Counted from the stretch's first letter, positions 53,987-62,119 are shown. The stretch is DNA of 64,000 nt from Methylophilus methylotrophus DSM 46235 = ATCC 53528 (GCF_000378225.1 NZ_KB905143.1:248001-312000), one strand, 5' to 3'. A program made the numbers and translations. Notes: generated from the sequence alone by a model not told the origin.

Positions 53987-56746
53987 GTGGCTTTAAGCTG
54001 GAACGAGATAAGAAGAAAAGCTATTGAGTTTTCTAAAAGATGGGAAGACGCCTCAGATGAAAACAGTCAAGCCAAACCCTTTTTAATAGATTTTTTCGAA
54101 GTTTTTGGAATAACTAATAAGAGAGTTGCAACATTTGAGCATGCTGTGAAAAAGTTCGCCAAGGCCCATAAGGAACAATCTCGAGGATTCGTAGATTTGT
54201 TTTGGCCTGGCATTCTTCTTATTGAAATGAAAAGCAGAGGTAAAGACCTCGACAAAGCGTATGACCAGGCACTTGATTACTTTTCTGGCATTGCAGAAAG
54301 AGACTTACCCAGATACGTTTTAGTTTGCGACTTCCAGCGTTTCAGATTAACAGACCTAATAACAAAAGAGTCAGTTGAATTTCTTTTAAAGGACTTATAC
54401 CAAAATGTGAGGTCTTTTGGTTTTATAGCTGGTTATCAAACTCAAGTAATCAAGCCACAAGACCCTATTAATATTAAGGCGGCTGAACGGATGGGTAAGC
54501 TTCATGACACCCTGAAGTTGGTTGGATATGAGGGACACGCTTTAGAACTTTATCTAGTGCGTTTACTTTTTTGCTTATTCGCAGAAGACACAACTATTTT
54601 TGAGAAAAGTTTATTCCAAGAATATATCGAGACAAAGACGCTAGAGGACGGCAGTGACCTTGCACATCATATCAATACACTTTTTTATGTTCTCAATACC
54701 CCAGAACAAAAAAGATTAAAGAATCTAGACGAACACCTTGCTGCATTTCCATATATCAATGGAAAACTTTTCGAGGAGCCACTTCCGCCAGCTCAGTTTG
54801 ATAAAGCAATGAGAGAGGCATTGCTTGACTTGTGCTCATTAGATTGGAGCAGGATTTCACCAGCAATATTTGGAAGTTTATTCCAAAGCATTATGGATGC
54901 TAAAAAGAGAAGAAATCTTGGGGCACACTACACCAGCGAAGCAAATATTCTCAAGTTAATCAAGCCATTGTTTCTTGACGAGCTCTGGGTAGAGTTCGAG
55001 AAAGTTAAAAATAATAAAAATAAATTACTAGCGTTCCACAAAAAACTAAGAGGACTTACATTTTTCGACCCTGCATGCGGTTGCGGAAATTTTCTTGTAA
55101 TCACATACCGAGAACTAAGACTTTTAGAAATTGAAGTGTTAAGAGGATTGCATAGAGGTGGTCAACAAGTTTTGGATATTGAGCATCTTATTCAGATTAA
55201 CGTAGACCAGTTTTTTGGTATCGAAATAGAGGAGTTTCCCGCACAGATTGCTCAGGTTGCTCTCTGGCTTACAGACCACCAAATGAATATGAAAATTTCA
55301 GATGAGTTTGGAAACTACTTTGCCCGTATCCCACTAAAATCTACTCCTCACATTTTGAATGCTAATGCTTTACAGATTGATTGGAACGATGTTTTAGAGG
55401 CTAAAAAATGTTGCTTCATATTAGGAAATCCTCCATTTGTTGGTAAAAGTAAACAAACACCGGGACAAAAAGCGGATTTACTATCTGTTTTTGGAAATCT
55501 TAAATCCGCTTCAGACTTAGACCTAGTTGCTGCTTGGTATCCCAAAGCAGCACATTACATTCAAACAAATGCAAACATACGCTGTGCATTTGTCTCAACG
55601 AATAGTATTACTCAAGGTGAGCAAGTATCGTTGCTTTGGCCGCTTCTGCTCTCATTAGGCATAAAAATAAACTTTGCTCACAGAACTTTCAGCTGGACAA
55701 ATGAGGCGTCAGGAGTAGCGGCGGTTCACTGCGTAATTATCGGATTTGGGTTGAAGGATTCAGATGAAAAAATAATCTATGAGTATGAAAGTATTAATGG
55801 AGAACCATTAGCTATTAAGGCAAAAAATATTAATCCATATTTGAGAGACGGGGTGGATGTGATTGCCTGCAAGCGTCAGCAGCCAATCTCAAAATTACCA
55901 AGCATGCGTTATGGCAACAAACCAACAGATGATGGAAATTTCCTATTTACTGACGAAGAAAAAAACCAATTTATTACAAATGAGCCATCTTCCGAAAAAT
56001 ACTTCAGACGGTTTGTGGGCGGGGATGAGTTCATAAACAATACAAGTCGATGGTGTTTATGGCTTGACGGTGCTGACATTTCAGAAATACGAGCGATGCC
56101 TTTGGTCTTGGCTAGGATAAAAAAAGTCCAAGAATTCAGATTAAAAAGCTCGGCCAAACCAACTCGACAAAGTGCTTCGACACCAATGAAGTTCTTTTAT
56201 ATATCTCAGCCGGATACGGACTATCTGTTGATACCTGAAACATCATCTGAAAACAGACAATTTATTCCAATTGGTTTTGTTGATAGAAATGTCATTTCAA
56301 GTAACGCAACGTATCATATTCCTAGTGCTGAACCTTTGATATTTGGCCTGCTTTCATCGACCATGCACAACTGCTGGATGAGAAATGTAGGAGGAAGGTT
56401 AGAAAGTCGTTATAGATATTCTGCCAGCCTGGTTTACAACACGTTTCCATGGATTCAACCCAACGAAAAACAATCGAAAGCGATAGAAGAAGCTGCATTT
56501 GCGATTTTAAAAGCTAGAAGCAATTATCCAAACGAAAGTTTAGCTGGTTTATACGACCCAAAAACAATGCCTAGTGAGCTTCTTAAAGCACATCAAAAAC
56601 TTGATAAGGCTGTGGATTCTGTCTATGGATTTAAAGGACCAAACACAGAAATTGCTCGAATAGCTTTTTTGTTTGAAACATACCAAAAGATGACTTCACT
56701 CTTACCACCAGAAAAAGAAATTAAGAAATCTAAGGGCAAAAATTAA
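53987..56746 (+). CDS. mmeI: Type IIL restriction-modification enzyme MmeI
   Basis: A 919-residue single-chain enzyme with nuclease, adenine methyltransferase and target-recognition parts. Start is GTG 53987 behind GGGAG. The N-terminal nuclease has D70, E80 and K82 (FVDLFWPGILLIEMK). The methyltransferase has DPACGCGNF (from D361) and NPPF (N481). The target domain has A774, E806, R808 and R810. These positions and the length agree with what I recall of MmeI from M. methylotrophus, which recognises TCCRAC, cuts 20/18 bases away and methylates one strand. Identity comes from memory, not a search. Its stop is 3 bp before the next gene. Confidence 0.93.
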   Translation: MALSWNEIRRKAIEFSKRWEDASDENSQAKPFLIDFFEVFGITNKRVATFEHAVKKFAKAHKEQSRGFVDLFWPGILLIEMKSRGKDLDKAYDQALDYFSGIAERDLPRYVLVCDFQRFRLTDLITKESVEFLLKDLYQNVRSFGFIAGYQTQVIKPQDPINIKAAERMGKLHDTLKLVGYEGHALELYLVRLLFCLFAEDTTIFEKSLFQEYIETKTLEDGSDLAHHINTLFYVLNTPEQKRLKNLDEHLAAFPYINGKLFEEPLPPAQFDKAMREALLDLCSLDWSRISPAIFGSLFQSIMDAKKRRNLGAHYTSEANILKLIKPLFLDELWVEFEKVKNNKNKLLAFHKKLRGLTFFDPACGCGNFLVITYRELRLLEIEVLRGLHRGGQQVLDIEHLIQINVDQFFGIEIEEFPAQIAQVALWLTDHQMNMKISDEFGNYFARIPLKSTPHILNANALQIDWNDVLEAKKCCFILGNPPFVGKSKQTPGQKADLLSVFGNLKSASDLDLVAAWYPKAAHYIQTNANIRCAFVSTNSITQGEQVSLLWPLLLSLGIKINFAHRTFSWTNEASGVAAVHCVIIGFGLKDSDEKIIYEYESINGEPLAIKAKNINPYLRDGVDVIACKRQQPISKLPSMRYGNKPTDDGNFLFTDEEKNQFITNEPSSEKYFRRFVGGDEFINNTSRWCLWLDGADISEIRAMPLVLARIKKVQEFRLKSSAKPTRQSASTPMKFFYISQPDTDYLLIPETSSENRQFIPIGFVDRNVISSNATYHIPSAEPLIFGLLSSTMHNCWMRNVGGRLESRYRYSASLVYNTFPWIQPNEKQSKAIEEAAFAILKARSNYPNESLAGLYDPKTMPSELLKAHQKLDKAVDSVYGFKGPNTEIARIAFLFETYQKMTSLLPPEKEIKKSKGKN

Positions 56747-56749
56747 TTA

Positions 56750-58030
56750 ATGTATTTAACATTAAACCACCCTGATTTATTTCGAATAGTTCAAATGCTT
56801 CCATGTGGACTAATCGCCTTCAATCATATTAAAAAACCGACGCTAGTAATAAAAACTTCCAAAGAGGCCATATTAACCGCCAAAATTAATCGTGAATTTA
56901 AAATATATCTTTATCAAACCACATCGGCTTGTGTTCTAGTAAGTGCATTTTTTGACGATTCTGATAGTCCACTATTCATTACAACACCAATTGTTCGAGA
57001 TGACCAACACTCCTTAGACTTGTTAAGATTTTTAATCAACAATGATTTTACGATTTGCTTCTTTGATGAACTGAACCGAGAATTTCTTTCCGTTAACGCA
57101 ACTGGTAATTTAGTCTCTATCTTTGAGAGCATTCACTTGATGCCACTGCCGAGCCCAGAGGAAGCCCACAATGCATTGAATGAAGCGGAATTTTGGTTCA
57201 GTTTACGCTCAGCTGCTGATGATGAATCATCTATCCAGGTTTCTTTATTGGATAATCTATTTCCTGACGATTTTGTAATTTATGACCTATCCTCAAACAA
57301 AAACGATATGACATCATTGGTTAGAGAAACTAAACCAGGATACTATCAGGAAGCAGATATTGCAAAGTTACTAACAAGAGCTTTTAGTTTGGAAAGCATT
57401 TATCAGAATCCAGTGAAAACAAGCGATTCAAAAGAGTTGGCAGACGTTGTGGTATTCGGCCAAAAGGAAATTTTAATAATTCAAGCTAAAGATAGTGAAA
57501 ACAATCAGAAACAAGTTTTAGAGGTTTCGTTAGACAAGAAATGCGCAAAGTCTTCAAAGAAACTTTCTGAAGCTTTGGCACAACTCACCGACACTATCTT
57601 AACAATATCCAATACACCAATAGTTGATGTTCGGGTTGGTAAGAAAAAATGCACTCTGAACTTTGAGGGAAAGCAGCTTATTGGTATCGTCGTTGTTAAA
57701 GAGCTTTTTAATGATATTTACGATAAATACAGTCAAAAAGTTTTTGAGCATGTAGAGTTGTCTAAAGCACCCATTGTCTTCTTTGACTATCCAGAATTTG
57801 CAAGAATGACATTTCATTGTAATTCTGAGGAATTATTACTTTATGCTTTGCATAGGATATTTAGTTCTGCAATAGAAAATGGAATGTATAAACGATTGAG
57901 ATTTACTCAACCTATCATAACTGATGGTCATGACAGCTACTTCAGGATACAAAACAGGCCCCATTCTGATGAGGCCTATTTAATTTGCACAGAGGATGAA
58001 ATGAAGCTCTCAAATAAGTTTAAAGACTAA
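56750..58030 (+). CDS. Hypothetical protein with nuclease-like D..QxK motif, coupled to mmeI
   Basis: A 426-residue soluble protein that I cannot assign to a named family. Residues 200-250 read as a helix with E201, then ELADVVVFG (D232), then EILIIQAKD (Q245, K247). A D-x12-QxK arrangement in a beta-hairpin is the active-site pattern of Mrr-type PD-(D/E)xK nucleases. Residues 1-190 and 260-426 have no recognisable domain. ATG lies three bases after the mmeI stop with no ribosome site of its own, so translation is probably coupled. Composition is A+T-rich like mmeI. It may assist or back up MmeI, but that is inference. Confidence 0.75.
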   Translation: MYLTLNHPDLFRIVQMLPCGLIAFNHIKKPTLVIKTSKEAILTAKINREFKIYLYQTTSACVLVSAFFDDSDSPLFITTPIVRDDQHSLDLLRFLINNDFTICFFDELNREFLSVNATGNLVSIFESIHLMPLPSPEEAHNALNEAEFWFSLRSAADDESSIQVSLLDNLFPDDFVIYDLSSNKNDMTSLVRETKPGYYQEADIAKLLTRAFSLESIYQNPVKTSDSKELADVVVFGQKEILIIQAKDSENNQKQVLEVSLDKKCAKSSKKLSEALAQLTDTILTISNTPIVDVRVGKKKCTLNFEGKQLIGIVVVKELFNDIYDKYSQKVFEHVELSKAPIVFFDYPEFARMTFHCNSEELLLYALHRIFSSAIENGMYKRLRFTQPIITDGHDSYFRIQNRPHSDEAYLICTEDEMKLSNKFKD

Positions 58031-58079
58031 ATTTATATTTTCCTCAGTATCTTAAAAACAATATTCATTAAATTGGAAA

Positions 58080-58112
58080 GCCCGCAATGATTGTTGCAGT
58101 ATCAATGCGGGC
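58080..58112 (+). terminator. Dyad after the mmeI operon
   Basis: GCCCGCA (58080-58086) and TGCGGGC (58106-58112) form a perfect 7-bp stem with a 19-nt loop 50 bp past the stop. No T tract follows, so termination is unproven. Confidence 0.35.
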
Positions 58113-58609
58113 ATCAGTATCCAGCTCTTGCAATACACGGAAGTATCAAGAAGCGAATCAGGATTCTAACCATACCTTTTTAATTGCAACAATCTAATTT
58201 CCATAACATGTGTAGCTACATCGAAAAAAAGACCTCGAAGAGGTTGCAAGAGCGTCCAGCTCGCGGCATCAAAAGACCCTAGTCTTTTGACAAGGGGGAG
58301 CCAAAAAACTGAGGTGGAGGAGCTTGCCGACGAAGCCAGGAAGCCCCAGCGTCCGGCAGATTTTTGGGGGCGAAGCCCGCATGTCCCCGAAGAGGGGGGG
58401 GCCCCACGGTGTGGCGTGGGGCCCCCCCGTCGAAGACGGGCAAGCCCAGAGGGGAAAGCCCCTAGGCTTTGAGGCGACGAATGGCGTCCAGCCAAGCGGA
58501 GGAGTCGACCCGACAAACCAATGAAAACTCGTTATCTATACGTTTTGATGTCCCTACCGCATAAACGGTAATGGGGACAGCTAAAAAACGGATTGAGAAG
58601 GAGTTTTAA
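58113..58609. other. GC-rich block of nested hairpins (possible structured RNA or origin)
   Basis: The stretch 58230-58510 is strikingly G+C-rich inside an A+T-rich element. Hairpins include TCAAAAGAC/GTCTTTTGA (58268-58290), GGGC-GAA-GCCC near 58373, a perfect 13-bp GC-rich stem (58395-58407 with 58416-58428), CCCGTC-GAA-GACGGG (58426-58440), and AAGCC..GAGGGG/CCCCT..GGCTT (about 58443-58470). Several have GAA triloops. Short frames across it show no protein features. It could be a non-coding RNA, a single-strand origin or a mobilisation site. The last 100 bp lead into the next gene. Confidence 0.6.
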
Positions 58610-59227
58610 TTGGTTGAAACAAAAAAAACGGGCTTGAATCGTGAGATTGAAGCCCTCCGAAATATCAATGCTTTCGGTTTTCTGACAACGAAAAGCATTG
58701 CAAATTTGACAGTCGAAGTCGCAGGCGATTCGGCTCTGAAATCTGCAAAAAGAGTTGTCAGAAGACTAATAAAAAAAAAGGAAATTCTGAGACGTAAAAG
58801 CATCGAAGGAATTAATTGCTTTGTTTTGAGTGAAAAAGGAGCAAGAAGAGTTGCAGACCTTTGTTTCTTCAAAAAAGCAAAAAGGGGAGTTGAACTTGAA
58901 ACAAGATTTGCAAAGCGTCAAGAAATCATCGTCAGTGCTCTTGTCAGAATCAGAAACAAAATGCAGGGAGAAATTGAAGTTCTCGGCGAGATTTGGTTGA
59001 AAAGAAATCAAGATGGATGGTTTTCTGGGTTACATGGCATTGCGTGGAACAAGAAAACAAAAAAAGGAATTGCGGTTTTTTTCATTTCTTCAGTTAGAAC
59101 AGAAACAGCAGTGCATGTGCTGAACTTACGGACGAAGTGGAAAAGGCACATTGAAGAAATTCATCTAATTGCGTTTCAAGAAGAGACAACGCAAGCACTG
59201 TTGAAAAGTATCAAAAGACTTTTATGA
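58610..59227 (+). CDS. Winged-helix protein resembling the Replic_Relax family
   Basis: A 205-residue basic protein. The start is TTG 58610 with AAGGAG eight bases upstream. Residues 10-90 form a winged-helix DNA-binding domain (LRNINAFGFLTTKSIANL, AKRVVRRLIKKKEILRRK, NCFVLSEKGARRVADL). The rest is an alpha/beta region (GEIEVLGEIWL, WFSGLHGIAWNK, KKGIAVFFISSVR). Plasmid and integrative-element proteins of the replication-relaxation type have this layout, so a role in replication or mobilisation is plausible. That assignment is tentative. It is convergent with the rep-like gene across a terminator. Confidence 0.65.
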   Translation: MVETKKTGLNREIEALRNINAFGFLTTKSIANLTVEVAGDSALKSAKRVVRRLIKKKEILRRKSIEGINCFVLSEKGARRVADLCFFKKAKRGVELETRFAKRQEIIVSALVRIRNKMQGEIEVLGEIWLKRNQDGWFSGLHGIAWNKKTKKGIAVFFISSVRTETAVHVLNLRTKWKRHIEEIHLIAFQEETTQALLKSIKRLL

Positions 59228-59230
59228 AAG

Positions 59231-59252
59231 AAGCCCCGTGAGGGGCTTTTTT
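59231..59252 (+). terminator. Terminator between the winged-helix and rep-like genes
   Basis: AAGCCCC (59231-59237) pairs with GGGGCTT (59242-59248) around a GTGA loop, and six or more T follow. It starts three bases after the winged-helix gene stop. Confidence 0.9.
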
Positions 59253-59257
59253 GTTGG

Positions 59258-59929
59258 TTAAAATTCTTCGTCAAATTCGTCATCGTCAGATACTCCTACC
59301 CAGTTTCTCGAGTCGACAAACTCGTCAGGCAGCTCTTCAGAAGAAAAAGCATGTGAACCTGCTAGAGGTGCAGTGTCAGCTGCTTCAGGCCACATTTCAA
59401 GCACGGAAGGAAGGTCGTCAGCATCTTCAACGACATCGAAGTGAGGAGCGTTTTGAGCGGCTTTGTCCGCTGCTTTTTGAGCGTAATTTTCACGAACAGC
59501 TTGACGGGTTGCCTCAGCTCCGGCTAAATATTCGGGTGTTCCTCGGTCGGTGGTGGGACGGGACTTCAAGCCGGCGGGTAAAGTGAGTTGATATTTGTTG
59601 GTGCGATTGACACCTGACTTTTTCGAGACAATCAGCAATCCGTGGGCTTTCAATATCTTGACCGCGTCTTTGACAGCTTCAGTGTCAGGTGTGCCTTTGG
59701 CTCTGTTTGAGAACTTGCCACGCAGCTCGGCAATATTGGCGTAAGATGGTTCAAAGCCAGGATGAATGCGACCATCTCGCAGTGCTTTACTGCTGAGAAT
59801 CAGAAAGACTTCAAGTTGAACTTTCGTCAAACCGAGGGAAAGAATTTGAATAGGAAATCGTGCGAATGGCTCTTTGTTGCCGTTAGATTTGACCCAGTCT
59901 TCAAACTGGGAGGTTGTTTGATTCTTCAT
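59258..59929 (-). CDS. Plasmid replication-initiator-like protein (N-terminal winged helix)
   Basis: Predicted 223 residues from ATG 59929 (MKNQTTSQFEDW), which has GGAG upstream; ATG 59962 is an alternative. Residues 25-125 look like the winged-helix domain of plasmid Rep or phage replisome-organiser proteins (FARFPIQILSLGLTKVQLEVFLILSSKAL, here abbreviated by its ends FARFPIQIL and FLILSSKAL; VKDAVKILKAHGLLIVSKK). The C-terminal 80 residues are Ala-rich, then strongly acidic (ending SDDDEFDEEF). It is transcribed away from the 24-bp repeats 240 bp upstream, the usual rep-iteron geometry. The function is inferred from this. Confidence 0.6.
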   Translation of the reverse strand: MKNQTTSQFEDWVKSNGNKEPFARFPIQILSLGLTKVQLEVFLILSSKALRDGRIHPGFEPSYANIAELRGKFSNRAKGTPDTEAVKDAVKILKAHGLLIVSKKSGVNRTNKYQLTLPAGLKSRPTTDRGTPEYLAGAEATRQAVRENYAQKAADKAAQNAPHFDVVEDADDLPSVLEMWPEAADTAPLAGSHAFSSEELPDEFVDSRNWVGVSDDDEFDEEF

Positions 59930-59962
59930 TGAGGCTCCACATTTATTCTTGAATTTGTTCAT

Positions 59963-60174
59963 TTGAACTGAACGCTCAATGTGTAGTGATTAATTTTAAA
60001 CTTTTTGGAAATTTGCCCCTGCGGTTGAGTGTGCCCCTCCCTCGTTGGCAAACGCGAACGAAGTGAGCTGGAAAGAGACGCTGAGTAGGCGGCCTTTCCC
60101 ATGAGCAGCCCTGAGGGCTGCGAATATTTGATAAGTCTGAAGTTTGTTAATCTGTTTGTATGTTAAGGAGGGGG
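59963..60174. other. Intergenic region upstream of the rep-like gene
   Basis: No gene seen. It contains a perfect 7-bp hairpin GCAGCCC-TGA-GGGCTGC (60103-60119) and other G+C-rich stretches, then an A+T-rich segment (60120-60165) next to the repeats. This mix of dyad, A+T-rich DNA and repeats resembles a plasmid origin. Confidence 0.45.
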
Positions 60175-60270
60175 GATTTACCCCCCACCTTTGGAGGTGA
60201 TTTACCCCCTACCTTTGGAGGTGATTTACCCCCTACCTTTGGAGGTGATTTACCCCCTACCGTTTGAAAG
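60175..60270. repeat. Four 24-bp iteron-like tandem repeats
   Basis: Direct repeats start at 60175, 60199, 60223 and 60247 with exact 24-bp spacing. The unit is GATTTACCCCCTACC followed by TTTGGAGGT. The first copy has one change (C for T) and the fourth diverges after GATTTACCCCCTACC. Each junction contains GGAGGTGAT, a perfect complement of the 16S rRNA 3' end, though no start codon follows within range. They sit upstream of the rep-like gene, as iterons do. Confidence 0.8.
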
Positions 60271-60280
60271 AGAGTTGAAA

Positions 60281-60490
60281 ATGGGATGGCTTCAAAATCT
60301 GATGGACTGGTTCAACACTGACGGAACCCCGATGGTCGGAAATTCGGGAATTGATATTGAAGGAAAGGCGTTTGGAGAAGTGCATCATGAAATGCACTTT
60401 GAGAGCTATGACAACGGAATCGGCAGCGGTTTAAGTAGCTTTGACAGCTTCGGCAGTGGGAGCGGTGGAGGCTTTGGAGGCAATTTGTGA
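60281..60490 (+). CDS. Small Gly/Ser-rich protein
   Basis: A 69-residue protein starting at ATG 60281 (MGWLQNLMDWFNTDG) with a GAAAGAGAG stretch upstream. A longer frame upstream runs through the 24-bp repeats as EVIYPLPL octapeptides and is not believed. The N-terminus is amphipathic, the centre acidic with a His pair, and the C-terminus is SFDSFGSGSGGGFGG. No family recognised. Its stop lies 55 bp from the end of the opposite recombinase gene. Confidence 0.5.
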   Translation: MGWLQNLMDWFNTDGTPMVGNSGIDIEGKAFGEVHHEMHFESYDNGIGSGLSSFDSFGSGSGGGFGGNL

Positions 60491-60544
60491 AATAGGGTGA
60501 AGGGGTTGTTAAGGCAACTTTTTTTACTGCTTTTTGACGGGTAT

Positions 60545-62086
60545 CTAAAAGTCAAAATATTGGCGGATGACGGAAATTTCAAAGGTTTTGGAGTTCTTCA
60601 ATGTGACTTTCAAACTGGAAAGGTCTTCGCTCAAATCAAAGCGTGAAACAATTCGTGAAATCTGATAACGCAGCAAAGAAAGCTTTTCAGAGTCTGCTGA
60701 ACGAATTGCATTGACGAATGGTTCGTCAGCTTTGACCCCCCAATAAACCGCTGTGTCTTTGGTCTCGAGAAGCATTCTTTCGGCAATCTTTTGATGAACC
60801 GTTTTTTCACGTTCAAGGTCTGAAATTCGTTGCAGAATTGAAGCAGGCGTGTCTTCAGCCTTACCTGCTTGAACAAGGTTCAACAAAAGCGAAATCTGTG
60901 CGTCAATCTTCTTAATTGACTCGCGTGCACTATTCTCTGCGTCAAGAAGTTTATCTGAAAAATCATCAAGAGAAACGAGGCCAGGAGCTTCTTCTGACAT
61001 AAAAAACATGACGGTGTCTTCAATTCGTCGACAATCAACTGACGGACATTTTGTAGCGTTCAAGTTGCTACGGCTGCAATAATATCTTGAATAGTCGAGG
61101 TCAAGCCTGGACTTTAATTTGCGATGCAATGAAGCTCCGCACGAACAAAAAAGCAGGCCTTGCAAAAAGTTGCGATAGGCTGAATCTCGTTTTTTTGGAA
61201 ACTCTTTTGATTTGTTGTTGATTTGTTGAACTGCATTGAAGAGTGCTGTCGAGATAACAGAAGGGTAAAAATAAGGTATAGGGTCGCCATGTGGCACCCT
61301 ACGACCAGATTCATTGACTTTATAGGGCTGATATTGACCGATTAAGGCAGCGTTGTTAATCAAACGATTAACAAGGGATAGGTGCCAAATGTCGCCCTTA
61401 CCAGGAACGGACAACTTCAATTCATTGCACTTTCGTGCAATTGCGGTTGCTCCTAGGCCTGACTTTCTCAACTCAAATACAAATTGGATGCTACGGACTT
61501 TGTCCTGTAAAACTTCATATTTTTTACCATCTTCACTGACGCGAAGCCAGCGAGGGCATTCGCGTGTCAAAGGAGTTGCAAACTCTCTCGCATTAGTTTG
61601 TCGTCTGTCCCAATTCGCGGCACTGCGAAGTGCTTTTTTACTACTTTCGTCAAAAGCAACAAGAGTGCTGCTCATGATGCTGAGCATTGCAGCAAATTGC
61701 GTCAAAGATTTTTCGTTGTAAACCTGATTTTTTGCAGTTTCAACAATCAAAATTCCTTTTTGAAGAATAGAGCCGAACAAAGTGACCGCCGAATAAACAT
61801 CAGCACGAGTCAATCGGTCAACAGTTTCAATCAAAAGATAAGAACCGGAAGCGATTTCACCTGAGTCAACGAGGGCAAGAAAAGCAGAAAGTGCACTGCC
61901 TTTTTTAATATTTGAACGACGATAAGCTGATTTTGCAAAATCAGTAAATTCACGTTCGTCCAAAAAAATCTTATTTCGTTTGCAATAATCTCGTGCGGAC
62001 TCGAGCTGACGTCGGATACTGTCGCCGTCTTTTTGCTTTGAAGACGAAAATCGAACATAAGCATAAGCTCGTGGAGTCTGGTTCAT
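60545..62086 (-). CDS. Large serine recombinase (integrase)
   Basis: A 513-residue site-specific recombinase. The N-terminal resolvase domain has AYVRFSSSKQ (nucleophile S14) and SIRRQLESARDYC, with the ETVDRLTR segment (about 87-94). A recombinase domain (about 175-290), a zinc ribbon (C314, C316, C337, C347) and a coiled-coil segment (about 380-450) follow, the standard large serine integrase order. Its start codon is 27 bp from the right core sequence, so the attachment site lies next to its promoter. It should carry out both integration into comM and, with a directionality factor, excision. Confidence 0.93.
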   Translation of the reverse strand: MNQTPRAYAYVRFSSSKQKDGDSIRRQLESARDYCKRNKIFLDEREFTDFAKSAYRRSNIKKGSALSAFLALVDSGEIASGSYLLIETVDRLTRADVYSAVTLFGSILQKGILIVETAKNQVYNEKSLTQFAAMLSIMSSTLVAFDESSKKALRSAANWDRRQTNAREFATPLTRECPRWLRVSEDGKKYEVLQDKVRSIQFVFELRKSGLGATAIARKCNELKLSVPGKGDIWHLSLVNRLINNAALIGQYQPYKVNESGRRVPHGDPIPYFYPSVISTALFNAVQQINNKSKEFPKKRDSAYRNFLQGLLFCSCGASLHRKLKSRLDLDYSRYYCSRSNLNATKCPSVDCRRIEDTVMFFMSEEAPGLVSLDDFSDKLLDAENSARESIKKIDAQISLLLNLVQAGKAEDTPASILQRISDLEREKTVHQKIAERMLLETKDTAVYWGVKADEPFVNAIRSADSEKLSLLRYQISRIVSRFDLSEDLSSLKVTLKNSKTFEISVIRQYFDF

Positions 62087-62095
62087 TGTTTCATT

Positions 62096-62119
62096 ATATC
62101 ATGACGATGACGATTGTTG
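62096..62119. other. Right attachment junction (attR)
   Basis: Element sequence ATCATGACGATGACG is followed by the core ATTGTTG (62113-62119), then comM resumes with GCCTGCCAG. The element supplies in-frame ATG codons at 62101 and 62107. Confidence 0.8.

Larger units (their letters stand above)
53571..62119. mobile_element. 8.5-kb serine-recombinase integrative element inserted in comM
   Basis: Bounded by two copies of ATTGTTG, inserted between codons of comM. Contents left to right: a 416-bp leader, mmeI, an adjacent putative nuclease gene, a GC-rich hairpin block, a winged-helix gene, a rep-like gene with 24-bp repeats, a small Gly-rich gene and a large serine recombinase. The left two genes are clearly more A+T-rich than the flanking chromosome. 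The rep-like gene and repeats suggest a plasmid ancestor. There are no conjugation genes, so transfer would depend on helpers, transformation or mobilisation. Confidence 0.85.

Noticed and set aside
58090-58096. A third ATTGTTG copy in the middle of the element, which might mark a junction between two fused modules
   Set aside because: A 7-mer is expected about once by chance in this length and the flanks do not resemble either attachment junction.
58166-58516. Frames of 60-116 codons on both strands across the GC-rich hairpin block
   Set aside because: They arise from lack of stops in G+C-rich inverted repeats; the predicted peptides are low-complexity, lack ribosome sites and overlap each other on opposite strands.
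60175-60270. CRISPR array
   Set aside because: Repeats are contiguous with no unique spacers and no cas genes are present.
60191-60280. Upstream extension of the small Gly-rich gene encoding EVIYPLPL octapeptide repeats
   Set aside because: It is simply the 24-bp repeat read in one frame; ATG 60281 has its own ribosome-site-like sequence.
61993-62100. Longer start for the comM 3' frame
   Set aside because: This part lies inside the recombinase gene on the opposite strand and outside the comM homology.
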